A DNA stretch of 64,000 nt from Bog-159 sp963785255 (lineage in GTDB: Bacteria > Acidobacteriota > Terriglobia > Bryobacterales > Bryobacteraceae). This document shows, in pieces, positions 35,498 to 44,566 of this stretch (the first letter of the stretch is position 1; each line of letters opens with the position of its first letter). A program made the translations under genes and the position numbers. The notes beneath the pieces are model-generated. The model was not told the DNA's origin, made no database searches, and saw only the letters and a list, made by a program, of their open reading frames with translations. The stretch lies in contig CAWAUR010000014.1 of NCBI GenBank assembly GCA_963785255.1, positions 567,660 through 631,659 of the forward strand, in the 5' to 3' direction.

Positions 35498-37495
35498 ATG
35501 CGAAATTCTGTTATCTCCGCTGCCGCGTTGCTGCTGGCGGCAGGCGCGGCGGCGGCGCAGAGCGGCCCCCTCACCGCGTCTTCCCCGGATGGTCTCATCC
35601 GGTTCACTGTCTTCACGGACACGCGCGCTAAGCCGAATGGCGCGGGCGGACAGTTGGTCTACGATGTGACTTATCGCGGCCAGCCGCTGATCCAGCAGTC
35701 GACGCTGGGCCTGGACATCCAAAACCAGCCCGTGCTGGGAACCAACGTGCGGATCGTGACAGCCAAATCCGGCAAAATCGATGAAACTTACGACGTGCCG
35801 GCCGGCAAAGCCAAGACCATTCACAACGTGTGCCACACCCTCGCTATCGACCTGCGCGAGAACCAACCGCCCGATCGCCAACTTACTCTCGAAGTGCGCG
35901 TCTACGACGATGGCGCGGCGTTCAGGTATGTTATACCCGCGCAGCCGGGTCTCGAAGAACTGCGACTGGCGAATGAGAAGACTCAGTTCGTGCTGGCGAA
36001 GGATGCGACTACCTATCCGCTGGTTCTGCGGAATTATCGGACGTCGTGGGAAGACAATTACCGAACCGTAGCACTGAGCGGAATTCATCCCGAGTCGTTG
36101 ATCGCCCTGCCGCTGCTCACTGAATTCCCCGGGCAGGCGTTCCTGGCGATCACCGAATCGGACATCGACAACTACTCCGGCATGTATCTGATGCACGACG
36201 AAAAGAACGCCCGCGAACTGCATGCCCGCCTGGCGCCGCACATCGACGATCCCACCGTTTCAGTGACTGTGAAGACCCCGGCGCGCTCGCCCTGGCGCGT
36301 ACTTATGATCGCTTCCGAACCGGGACGCTTAATCGAATCGCACATCGTGGATAACCTGAACGCGCCATCCGTAATCTCCGATACTTCCTGGATCAAGCCC
36401 GGCAAAGCCGCGTGGGATTGGTGGTCCGGACCTTACGACGAAAACGTCGACTTCAAGGCGGGCAAGAACACCGCGACGGCCAAACACTATGTGGATTTCG
36501 CTGCAAAGTCGGGATTCGAATATTTCATGCTGGATGGCGGTTGGGCCGCCAAACTCGTGGGCGGACCTAACGATTCGGGCAGCGATATTACGCACGCGAA
36601 TCCCCAGATTGACATGCCCGAGCTGCTGGCTTATGCCAAGTCGAAGAACGTAAAGATATGGCTGTGGTCTCACTGGACGGATGTGGAGCGGCAGATGAAC
36701 GAAGCGTTTCCGCTGTACGAACAGTGGGGCATCGCGGGCGTGAAAATCGACTTCATGGACCGCGACGATCAATGGATGGTGGAATTCTATCATCGCGTGG
36801 CCAAGCTGGCGGCCGCGCATCATCTGATGGTAGATTTCCACGGCGCCTACAAACCCGATGGAATCAGCCGCACTTATCCCAATGTTATTACTCGCGAGGG
36901 CGTCATGGGCCTTGAATATAATAAGTGGAGCGCGCGCATCACGCCGGATCATAACGTGATGCTGCCGTTCACACGCATGTTAGCGGGTCCCATGGACTAT
37001 ACGCCCGGCGGTTTCCTGAACGTCACCCCGTCGGAGTTCGTTCCCCGCAACATGCACCCCATGGTGATGGGGACGCGCGCGCATCAGACCGCTCTTTTCG
37101 TAGTCTTTGAAAGCCCGTTTGAAATGGTCGCGGACTCTCCGGAGTCTTACGCGGGGCAGAAAGAGCTGGCGTTCCTAAGCGCGGTGCCCTCGTCCTGGGA
37201 CGAGACGCGCGTGCTGAACGCGAAGGTTGGCGACTATATCACCGTCGGACGGCGTCACGGCCGCGAATGGTATGTGGGCAGCATTGCTGGTTCCCACGGC
37301 GCCGATCTCGACATACCGCTCGAGTTTCTGCCGCCCGGGGATTTTATCGCCGAGATCTATTCCGATGCGCCGGATGCGGATTATAACCCGACCCACACGG
37401 TGGTAGAACAAAGGAAGGTCAATCGCACAATGACTCTTAAGGCGAGGATGGTATCGGGCGGCGGACAGGCAATCCGTATTCGTCCAGCAAACTAA
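35498..37495 (+). CDS. Glycoside hydrolase family 97 enzyme (alpha-glucosidase/alpha-galactosidase)
   Basis: A 665-residue exported enzyme with a signal peptide (ISAAALLLAAGAAAAQ). It has an N-terminal GH97 beta-sandwich (about 24-285, starting SSPDGLIRFTVFTD). The central barrel (about 290-560) has SDTSWIKPGKAAWDWW and YFMLDGGWA. VKIDFMDRDD (Asp 418) sits where retaining members have the nucleophile, and REGVMGLEYNKW carries Glu 467. A C-terminal beta domain ends the protein. The Asp suggests the retaining, galactosidase-like branch, which is inference. A damaged partial copy of its 3' end lies at 41884-42205. Confidence 0.9.
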   Translation: MRNSVISAAALLLAAGAAAAQSGPLTASSPDGLIRFTVFTDTRAKPNGAGGQLVYDVTYRGQPLIQQSTLGLDIQNQPVLGTNVRIVTAKSGKIDETYDVPAGKAKTIHNVCHTLAIDLRENQPPDRQLTLEVRVYDDGAAFRYVIPAQPGLEELRLANEKTQFVLAKDATTYPLVLRNYRTSWEDNYRTVALSGIHPESLIALPLLTEFPGQAFLAITESDIDNYSGMYLMHDEKNARELHARLAPHIDDPTVSVTVKTPARSPWRVLMIASEPGRLIESHIVDNLNAPSVISDTSWIKPGKAAWDWWSGPYDENVDFKAGKNTATAKHYVDFAAKSGFEYFMLDGGWAAKLVGGPNDSGSDITHANPQIDMPELLAYAKSKNVKIWLWSHWTDVERQMNEAFPLYEQWGIAGVKIDFMDRDDQWMVEFYHRVAKLAAAHHLMVDFHGAYKPDGISRTYPNVITREGVMGLEYNKWSARITPDHNVMLPFTRMLAGPMDYTPGGFLNVTPSEFVPRNMHPMVMGTRAHQTALFVVFESPFEMVADSPESYAGQKELAFLSAVPSSWDETRVLNAKVGDYITVGRRHGREWYVGSIAGSHGADLDIPLEFLPPGDFIAEIYSDAPDADYNPTHTVVEQRKVNRTMTLKARMVSGGGQAIRIRPAN

Positions 37496-37655
37496 TTGAG
37501 GTTGCGGGGGAAGCGCAACCCGGCGGCGTCCGCCAAGCAAGCCAGTTGGTAGCTGGGTGTTACAACACAGTCAAAATTGGCCTTCAATTCGTGATTTTGA
37601 AGTACGAACCAGTACGGTGCCCCGGCGACGTGGCCCCTTCCGCCCAAATTAGTAC

Positions 37656-37684
37656 TTGACACGACGGCGAGCGCATGGTTTAGT
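37656..37684 (+). promoter_or_regulatory. Candidate sigma-70 promoter for the propeller gene
   Basis: A perfect TTGACA (37656-37661) is followed after 17 bases by TTTAGT (37679-37684), about 65 bases before the ATG at 37749. The spacing is ideal, while the -10 matches only four of six. Confidence 0.4.
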
Positions 37685-37748
37685 AACACCAATACTATTC
37701 GTGGCCCGGCGCAGGTGAGGGCCGGCGACCCGGGAACGGAGGAGATCG

Positions 37749-40314
37749 ATGATGCCCCACCAATTATGCTGCGCCTTGACGCGGACCAGTTGGAGCATCC
37801 CGCTGGCAGCCACCCTAGCCATTGTCACTGTGTCCCAGCTCGGGGCACAAACCAGCGTCAGCGTACTGACGGAGCAGTACGGCAACCGCCGGCAAGGCTA
37901 CAACAACCAGGAGAGTTATCCGACCTCTGCCACTGTCGAGGCCACTCCTCCTACCATCGCACCCTTCTCTCCCCTGATGGTCGACCTGGCGCAACTCCCA
38001 GGCGCCACTAGTGGGACCGTAAACCGTGTTCTAGCCCAGCCCCTGTATGTCCCGGGCGTTTCAAGCGGCTTGACGAACTGCAACCCAACGTGCAACATGG
38101 TTCTCGTCGTAACACTAGGGGGGGGGGGTACGCCTTTAACGCCGGCGACACCACCCACAGCGGAGGGACTGGCGCGGGCGGCTTGGTCTGGGCGAGGAAT
38201 GGGGAAACCATCGCAGGGAAAGACAAAACCAACTACTTCTGGTACGACGACTGTAGCGCCACGGGCGGGATTTCGACCACCCTCTATGGCGGCGTGTCCG
38301 GAAATGTCTCGTTTGCCGGTAGCCTGGCCACACCCGTAATCGACACCAGCGGCAGCACACCCCTGATGTACGTCACAAGCCTGTGCGAGACCGCCGCCGC
38401 GAATAAACAGCAGCATTGGTTCATCCACCAGATCGAGCTGAACGACGGACACGACGTTGCTACTCCCCAGGAGATCACAGGCTCCGTGGCGGGGTCGGCG
38501 AACGCCGACAGCCAGACCAGCACCAACTGCCCGGTGGGTGTGTCGACCTGTATCCCCTTCGAGGCCTGGAACGCGATGCAACGGCCCGGCCTGCTCGAGG
38601 TAAGTCTCCAGGCCGTCTCCTATCCACTGATCTACGTGACTTTCGGGTTCGGCGCGCCGACCGAGAGCGGAACGCCTTATCATGGGTGGGTTTTTGCATA
38701 CGATAATAACCTGAATCAGAAAGTCGTTTTCGCGACGACCACAAAAGGTGGAAGCACTGCTAACACTGACACGCCCGCCTGCTCCGGGATTCCTTCTGGG
38801 GGCGGCAATTCCACATGCTCGTGCAGCGACAGCCAGGGCGGCTGTTCGCCAAACAACGGCGGATCCAGCGACTGCTCCACCTGCTGCATCCCCTCGAACG
38901 GCTATCTCTTCTCCCCGAACTGGTGTGGGCACGCCTCGGGAATCTGGGGCGGCAGCGGGCGCGCGCCGGCCGGGAATACTTTGACCGTTGGCGGCACCGC
39001 CGTTTCCAACGCCTACTTTGGGACCACCAACGGTTCCTTCCAGCAGTGGCAGTCGGACGGCGCGACCCTGCTAAGCCCCAATCCATACAATTGGGGCGAC
39101 AGTGTCATCGACTTTACGTTCTCACCGGCTTCAGCCAGTTCCCCTCGCAGTATTTTACTCCGTATGGAGGCCGGGCCGTTCAACCACCCACCGGCACGGA
39201 AGGCGGGGTCACGGCGAACCCCGTGCCCTACACATACCAAGGCCTCAATCAAAACGACTACGACATGGCGGTCAGCGGTATCATGCTTCTCGACGATCCC
39301 TCGGGAAGCCCCAAGTTGGTCACGTGCGACAAGGCCGGCTACTGCTATCTCCTAAGGCAAGGTAATCTCTGCGGAGACACAACTAACAATCCGCCGAAGT
39401 GCTATCCTGGCACCGGCGGCGGCAGCGGCGGCATTCCCGGCCTCGCGAGCGGCGACCCAGGAGATGTTTTTCCTTTCGCGGGAAACCTCACCCAATGCCC
39501 CGACCAAAGCAACCTTCTCCCGAACCAGGACGATTCCTGTGATCGGATTACCAGCTTGGCGTTCATCAATGACGGTTCGCCCAAGTACCTATACCTTTGG
39601 CCGTCGTACGAAAGGCTCACGGGACTCCAGCTATCCAACGGCGCCAACCAGCTAGGCGGGGCGTTGCCGATCACCTGGACGACCGGCTCGACCACTATAC
39701 AACTCAACTCCGCATGCACGTCGGGGACGAACTGCTTCACGGACGAGGTCATTCCGGGGGACACTCTGATCGCTTGCGGTTGCACGGGGACTAGCTGCCC
39801 CATAGTAACAACCGTCGACCCGACCGGCGCATCCATTACCGTGAGCCAGGCCTTGCCTTCTACCTGCGCTCCACCGCAGAGCACCTGGTATTACAGCGGC
39901 TACTTCCTCAACCCCATCCGTGATAACCGCCCCGCGGCCGCCGCCGTGCAGGATCCGGGCGGCTCGGTCGAGGTTACCTCGAACAGCGGCGCCGACGCGG
40001 TGGTCTGGGGCCTAGCGACGGTCTGTCTTAATTCCTCCAGCCCCTGCACGAGCAAGGCCGCCACTCTTTACGCCTACGATACTTCCCTCGATCGTTTGTG
40101 GTGCACCAACTCCTTAAGCTATTGCGATAACAGCAGCTCCTTCGAGCGAGCCAGGTTTGCTTTGCCAACGGTCGCCAATGGGTACATCTACTTACCCACG
40201 TCGGGGGTCAATCTGTCGGCCGCGCCCAGCAGTTGCCTCAACTACCCTAACAGCAGCTACTGCTGCAGCTCGACCAACCAATGTGGCGGCGCCATAGTCT
40301 ACACCGCGCATTAA
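37749..40314 (+). pseudogene. Secreted PQQ-like beta-propeller protein, two frameshifts (one in an 11-G tract)
   Basis: A signal-peptide start at 37749 (GGAGGAG upstream) opens a frame that fails at 38118-38128, an 11-G run. The natural continuation GYAFNAGDTTHSGGTG lies in another frame and needs 9 or 12 G. A second break near 39139 (missing C in TTCCCCTCG) leads from FSPASASS to QYFTPYGGRAVQPPTG in the third frame, which ends at 40314. The whole would be about 855 residues. It has Cys/Ser-rich loops (CSCSDSQGGCSP, CSTCCIP) and repeated aromatic-Gly propeller strands. It is either a decayed gene, a phase-variable one, or affected by sequence errors in homopolymers. Confidence 0.75.
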
Positions 40315-40332
40315 CGTTTGCGGATTAAAGCC

Positions 40333-41646
40333 ATGATTCCTCATTCGATCCACGTCACTGTTGCGCTCGCTCTCGGCATTGTAGCCGCCACGACCGCGGG
40401 CCATGCGGCGACGTTTCACCTAGTTTCTTCTATGAACGGCTACCAATCCCCTTCGGGACCCGAGGAGGGATACCCGGGCCTTTTCTACCTCGCCGCGACC
40501 GTGGCGGGCACCTCGCAGGTTGCACCCCTTACCGTGACGAGCAGCGGTGCGACTACCCTCCTCGGGAGGTTTAAGAGCATGTATATCCTCGAGTCCAACT
40601 TTGTCGGCGGGCCCAACGGCCGATTCTATTCAGCCATTGAGTACAGTTCCGACCCGGCGCACGTCTTCTCGGTGACGTCCGCGCCGGGCAGCAAGCAGGA
40701 GTATCTTGAAAGCCCCCTGGTGCCGGTATTTGCGGAGGCCCTCCCCAACGGGATGCTGCTCGGGAGCGCTATCTCGGGGAGCACCTGGCACCTTGTGACC
40801 GCCAGTGCTGCCGGCGCCGTTTCCTCGTTCTACGAGTTCCCCCCGAAGGCCCGACCCTTATCGACCGTCTACGCCACCGACGGCAACTACTACGGCATCG
40901 TCGCCACGGCTAACTCCCCGGTAAGCTATGTGTTTCAGGTGGCGCCGTCGGGCTCCGGTAAGGCCCTGCATAACTTCGCTCCCAATAGCTTCTCCACCTG
41001 GGACCCCGCGCCCCTGGTGCAGGGGCCGAACGACATATTCTACGGAGCGCTTCCCACGGGCGGAGCCAACCACAGCGGGCTGATCTTCAGCCTTACTCCG
41101 GACGGCAATTACGGGATCCTGTACAAATTCCTCGCGAGTGATCGGGGCGGACCCACCACGCTGATCCATGCCAGCGACGGCAATCTATACGGCGCGGCGA
41201 TTAATTATGGCGGTGACAGTTACTTATTCCGCGTCACGCCCTCCGGCGAGTATGCGACGCTGCATAGCATGAATCCGGGCACCGACGGAATTTGTAACTG
41301 CTCTCTGGTCCAGGGCAGCGACGGAATCATCTACGGCACCAGCGCGGCTGGCGGAGTCCACGGCGGGGGCACCATGTTCGCGCTCGACGCTGGGCTGCCC
41401 AAGCCCAAGCCGCAAGCCCTGCAATTCAGTCCGCACTCCGGACCCGCCGGCACGCAGGTCCGAATCTGGGGATATAATCTGCTCGCGCCCACGGTGCAAT
41501 TTAACGGTGCCGGCGCCGCCGGAGTGACCAGCAGCGGCCCGCAGTACGTGTTGGCCACTGTACCGGCGGGAGCAACGACGGGACCGATCACCGTCACCAC
41601 GCCGGGCGGAAGTTCAACCACGCAGGTCAGCTTCGCCGTTCAATAA
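40333..41646 (+). CDS. Secreted GloVer-repeat protein with a C-terminal IPT/TIG domain
   Basis: A 437-residue protein starting at the ATG at 40333, with a signal peptide (VTVALALGIVAATTAGHAA). Repeats of the form DGNLYGAAINYGG and DGIIYGTSAAGGVHGGGTMF are the GloVer-type repeats found in long secreted propellers. The end (LQFSPHSGPAGTQVRIWGYN, TTPGGSSTTQVSF) is an IPT/TIG immunoglobulin-like domain. It follows the broken propeller gene by 18 bases, so the two were probably co-transcribed. Its role is probably adhesive or structural at the surface. Confidence 0.8.
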   Translation: MIPHSIHVTVALALGIVAATTAGHAATFHLVSSMNGYQSPSGPEEGYPGLFYLAATVAGTSQVAPLTVTSSGATTLLGRFKSMYILESNFVGGPNGRFYSAIEYSSDPAHVFSVTSAPGSKQEYLESPLVPVFAEALPNGMLLGSAISGSTWHLVTASAAGAVSSFYEFPPKARPLSTVYATDGNYYGIVATANSPVSYVFQVAPSGSGKALHNFAPNSFSTWDPAPLVQGPNDIFYGALPTGGANHSGLIFSLTPDGNYGILYKFLASDRGGPTTLIHASDGNLYGAAINYGGDSYLFRVTPSGEYATLHSMNPGTDGICNCSLVQGSDGIIYGTSAAGGVHGGGTMFALDAGLPKPKPQALQFSPHSGPAGTQVRIWGYNLLAPTVQFNGAGAAGVTSSGPQYVLATVPAGATTGPITVTTPGGSSTTQVSFAVQ

Positions 41647-41658
41647 GGGAGGAAGATC

Positions 41659-41736
41659 ATGAACTGGACCACACCCGATTTCGAGGAAATGGCCCTCAAC
41701 GGCGAGATCAATAGCTGTGCCGGCGCGCAGGTTTGA
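41659..41736 (+). CDS. PqqA-like 25-residue peptide with Tyr replaced by Cys
   Basis: An ATG with a near-perfect GGGAGGAAG site opens a 25-residue frame beginning MNWTTPDFEEMALNG and continuing EINSC before AGAQV. The layout W-T-x-P-x-F near the start and E-x3-[Y] matches PqqA, the precursor of pyrroloquinoline quinone, where PqqE joins that Glu and Tyr. Here Glu 16 is kept but position 20 is Cys (TGT, one base from TAT), so it cannot give PQQ by the known chemistry. No pqqB-E genes lie in the window. It may be a dead paralogue or a different modified peptide. Confidence 0.55.
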   Translation: MNWTTPDFEEMALNGEINSCAGAQV

Positions 41737-42205
41737 TCCCGGTGTTCCGAAAATACGCCCGCCACCAAGCCAATCGCCGGTTGCATTGCCCGCCCGGACA
41801 CGATTCAGGCCGATCACAACTTGACAACATTAGCCTGTTACAAGGAATAACTGTCCAACCGCATTCAACAGGCCGGCCTGGCCCTATCATCGCGTGGCCA
41901 AGCTGACGGACGAGACGCGCGTGCTGAATGTCAAGGTTGGCGACTATATCACCGTCGGACGGCGTCACGGCCGCGAATGGTATGTGGGCAGCATTGCCGG
42001 TTCCCACAGCGCCGATCTCGACATACCGCTCGAGTTTCTGCCGCTCGGGGATTTTATCGCTGAGATCTATTCCGATGCGCCGGATGCGGATTATAACCCG
42101 ACCCACACGGTAGTAGGACAAAGGAAGGTCAATCGCACAATGACTCTTAAGGCAAAAATGGCATCGGGTGGTGGGCAGGCTATTCGTATTCGTCCAGCAG
42201 ACTGA
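41737..42205 (+). pseudogene. Chimeric remnant of the GH13 gene start and the GH97 gene end
   Basis: Bases 41800-41882 are a worn copy of 42372-42455, the leader and first codons of the GH13 gene. Shared blocks include CAGGCCGATC, CTTGTTACAA/CCTGTTACAA and GCCGGCCTGGCC. At 41884 the sequence jumps to CTATCATCGCGTGGCCAAGC, found in GH97 at 36787. It then jumps, with about 390 bases missing, to the last 300 bases of GH97 (from 37199) with few changes, ending IRIRPAD. The 691-base gap 41737-42427 thus holds this remnant, a family C repeat and the GH13 promoter. Confidence 0.8.
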
Positions 42206-42213
42206 GTCTGTCT

Positions 42214-42324
42214 TATCTGCGTTCATCTGCGTTCATCGGCGGCCATTTACGGTTTTTCTTTCGACCGAGGCCTTTTAAACCAAAACCCCTATTGGTCGCA
42301 AATAAACGCAGATGAACGCAGATA
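42214..42324. repeat. Inverted repeat, family C (second copy)
   Basis: The left arm is TTATCTGCGTTCATCTGCG then TTCATCGGCGGCCA. The right arm is TGGTCGCAAATAAACGCAG then ATGAACGCAGATA. The loop is A/T-rich relative to the surroundings. It has the same plan as the copy at 4095-4200, with GCAGAT in place of GCCGAT. Confidence 0.85.
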
Positions 42325-42337
42325 CTGTGGTTTGCGG

Positions 42338-42366
42338 TTGCATCGCGCGGCCGGCCCGCCTATAAT
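42338..42366 (+). promoter_or_regulatory. Candidate promoter for the GH13 gene
   Basis: TTGCAT (42338-42343) and a perfect TATAAT (42361-42366) are separated by 17 bases, 61 bases before the ATG. The -35 is weak. Confidence 0.5.
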
Positions 42367-42427
42367 ACCCAGATACGATCCAGGCCGATCGTAACTTAAC
42401 AAATTCGCTTGTTACAAAGGAGTAACT

Positions 42428-44377
42428 ATGCAACCGCATCCGACAAGCCGGCCTGGCCTGCTTCGCATTCCCGGTCCCACGCTGGCTAGCTTGAGCATCC
42501 GTTTCTCCCCGCTATCGGACAGGGACGACTTCGCGCCTGCCACTTGGCCGCAGCATCCTTTCACCGGAAGCGCCGCGTTTGCCGGCTGGTGGGAGTTCGA
42601 TCTGGACGCCCTCTCGCTGGCCGATGGCGTCTATGAATACGAGTTTGTAGCGAACGGAACCACTGTCGTGCCGGACCCTTACACCGAACGGCTTACGCGC
42701 TTCGGCGGATATCGCGGCGTGTTCACGATCGTGAAGGGCGTACGTGTCGAGCCGCCGTTCGATTGGACCGGCGAGTTTCCCGCCGGAGTTACGCTTGCCC
42801 AAAATAATCAAATCGTAATCTATGAGATGCCCGTCAAGTGGATGGCCTCCGACCCGGGTGAAGAAGAGCCATTGGTGGAACTGGGAACTTTCGATAAAGT
42901 CATCTTCGAGCACCTCGACGACTTAGCCGGGATGGGTATCAATTGTATCGAGCTCCTGCCCATCGAGGATTCGCCGCAAACGTTGAACTGGGGCTATGGA
43001 ACGCGCTTCTTTTTCGCGCCGGATTACGACATAGGGACTCCCGTGGACGCCAAGTTTTTCGTGAAGCAGTGCCACCTGCGCGGCATTCGCGTGTTTCTCG
43101 ATATCGTCATGAATATGTACGCGCCGCCATGTCCGCTGGGCGTGCTGGCTGCTAACTGGTTCAATCAGGCTTCCACGCCGAGCCGGCAGGACTGGGGCCA
43201 GAAACTGTTTCTATTTAATACCCCGGCTTACGGAACTTATTATGCGGCGCGCGAGTTTCTCTCGGAGATGGGCGAATTCTGGGTCTCGGAATATCACATC
43301 GACGGTTACCGCATCGACGACTTCGCGGATATCGGAAATTGGGATTTCGTGCAGGAATTTCACGACCGCGCCACCGCCATGAGTCGGTCGCTGTTTCCCA
43401 CAAAACCGTTTATCGTGATTGCCGAAGACTCCAATGACCAGTTTGCAAGCACTGCGAACGATCCGGATAACCCCAACGGCCGCAAGGTAGCTGACGCGCT
43501 ATGGAACTTTGGCTATTGGTATGAGATCCGCCGGTTATTGACTAACTCGATTAACACCGCTTTCGGCCAGCCGTCGCGTTCCACGCGTGTGGCGCATCTG
43601 TTATCCAATCAGGGCATCTGGGACGATTATACTCACCAGTTTCATGTGGGCTTCTCGGATATGGCGTGCTCGGTATGTTACATCACGTCGCACGACGTGC
43701 AGAATATGCCGCGCCTGGTGAACCTCGTTCTGGGGCCCATGCTGCAGGCTGCCGGATTGGGCGATGGGCAGTATATGAGTGTCGAACGCGCCATGGATAA
43801 CGCGGACGGATCTTCCAGTGCCGTTTCAAAACAACTCGTCGCGCAGGCTCTGCGGCAGGCCTTTGGCGGCTTCGCGGTGCTGATGACTACGGTCGGAATT
43901 CCTATGTTTCTGGCGGGCGAGGAATTTGGCGACGTACACGATACCGATTACACAGCGGGCGATCCCAATCCCAAGCAGCAGGACCCCGTGCAGTGGCAGC
44001 GTGCAAACTTCTCGAGTAACGCCGCACTCATGACGGCGGTTACCGCACTTATAAAGTTGCGCACCTCTCATCCGGCGCTGCAGCGTGACGAAGTGGAGTG
44101 TTTCTATTTCCATCCGAACTTCGACGACGATAATAGCGCACGGGTGTTCGCTTATTGCCGCACGGCTAACTTAGCGCTAGGTAGCCCGGGGCAGGTGATT
44201 GTGATCGCTAATATGGGGCCGCAACCTTATCCGGTGTATAACATCCCGGGCTGGCCTTGGGGTGGGTCGGGGCTGGTGGAAATCGGATATGCGGACAGTG
44301 CGCCGGTCTGGGACGGGGGGGCCGAAACGCTCACGCTGTCATTAGGCGCTTTCGCTGCGCGTGTTTTCGTGACTTGA
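42428..44377 (+). CDS. Alpha-amylase family (GH13) enzyme with N-terminal carbohydrate-binding domain
   Basis: A 649-residue protein preceded by AAAGGAG. Residues about 12-100 look like a CBM48-type domain (ADGVYEYEFVANGTTVVPDPYTERL). The barrel begins about residue 135 (QIVIYEMPVKW). The catalytic set is visible: nucleophile Asp in YHIDGYRIDDF, acid/base Glu in VIAEDSND and the third Asp in ITSHDVQN. The plan resembles branching or trehalose-forming enzymes (GlgB/TreZ branch) more than plain amylases. With no signal peptide it should act in the cytoplasm on alpha-glucans. The exact reaction cannot be fixed. Confidence 0.87.
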   Translation: MQPHPTSRPGLLRIPGPTLASLSIRFSPLSDRDDFAPATWPQHPFTGSAAFAGWWEFDLDALSLADGVYEYEFVANGTTVVPDPYTERLTRFGGYRGVFTIVKGVRVEPPFDWTGEFPAGVTLAQNNQIVIYEMPVKWMASDPGEEEPLVELGTFDKVIFEHLDDLAGMGINCIELLPIEDSPQTLNWGYGTRFFFAPDYDIGTPVDAKFFVKQCHLRGIRVFLDIVMNMYAPPCPLGVLAANWFNQASTPSRQDWGQKLFLFNTPAYGTYYAAREFLSEMGEFWVSEYHIDGYRIDDFADIGNWDFVQEFHDRATAMSRSLFPTKPFIVIAEDSNDQFASTANDPDNPNGRKVADALWNFGYWYEIRRLLTNSINTAFGQPSRSTRVAHLLSNQGIWDDYTHQFHVGFSDMACSVCYITSHDVQNMPRLVNLVLGPMLQAAGLGDGQYMSVERAMDNADGSSSAVSKQLVAQALRQAFGGFAVLMTTVGIPMFLAGEEFGDVHDTDYTAGDPNPKQQDPVQWQRANFSSNAALMTAVTALIKLRTSHPALQRDEVECFYFHPNFDDDNSARVFAYCRTANLALGSPGQVIVIANMGPQPYPVYNIPGWPWGGSGLVEIGYADSAPVWDGGAETLTLSLGAFAARVFVT

Positions 44378-44405
44378 GCCAAACACCACCAGGCGGATGA
44401 CACAA

Positions 44406-44489
44406 GACCGCTCCCTGACGGTCGCGGCTCAGTAGCGGACGTAGTCATCCCGCGGGGTTTACTGGGCCGCGACCGTCAGGGAGCGGTTT
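44406..44489. repeat. Inverted pair of family B repeats
   Basis: GACCGCTCCCTGACGGTCG at 44406 on and CGACCGTCAGGGAGCGGTTT at 44470 on are near-perfect reverse complements with about 25 bases between. A partial copy of the CGAAAAACGAT hairpin follows at 44508-44528. The 189-base gap holds nothing else. Confidence 0.85.
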
Positions 44490-44566
44490 CCCCAAAACGG
44501 TAAGCACCCGAAAAACGATCGGCCGCCCCACAAGCACGGTACGCGTGATAGACTCAGCGAAAGTCC

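Noticed and set aside
41659..41736. A full PQQ biosynthesis cluster around the PqqA-like peptide
   Set aside because: No pqqB, C, D or E gene is present within the window on either side.
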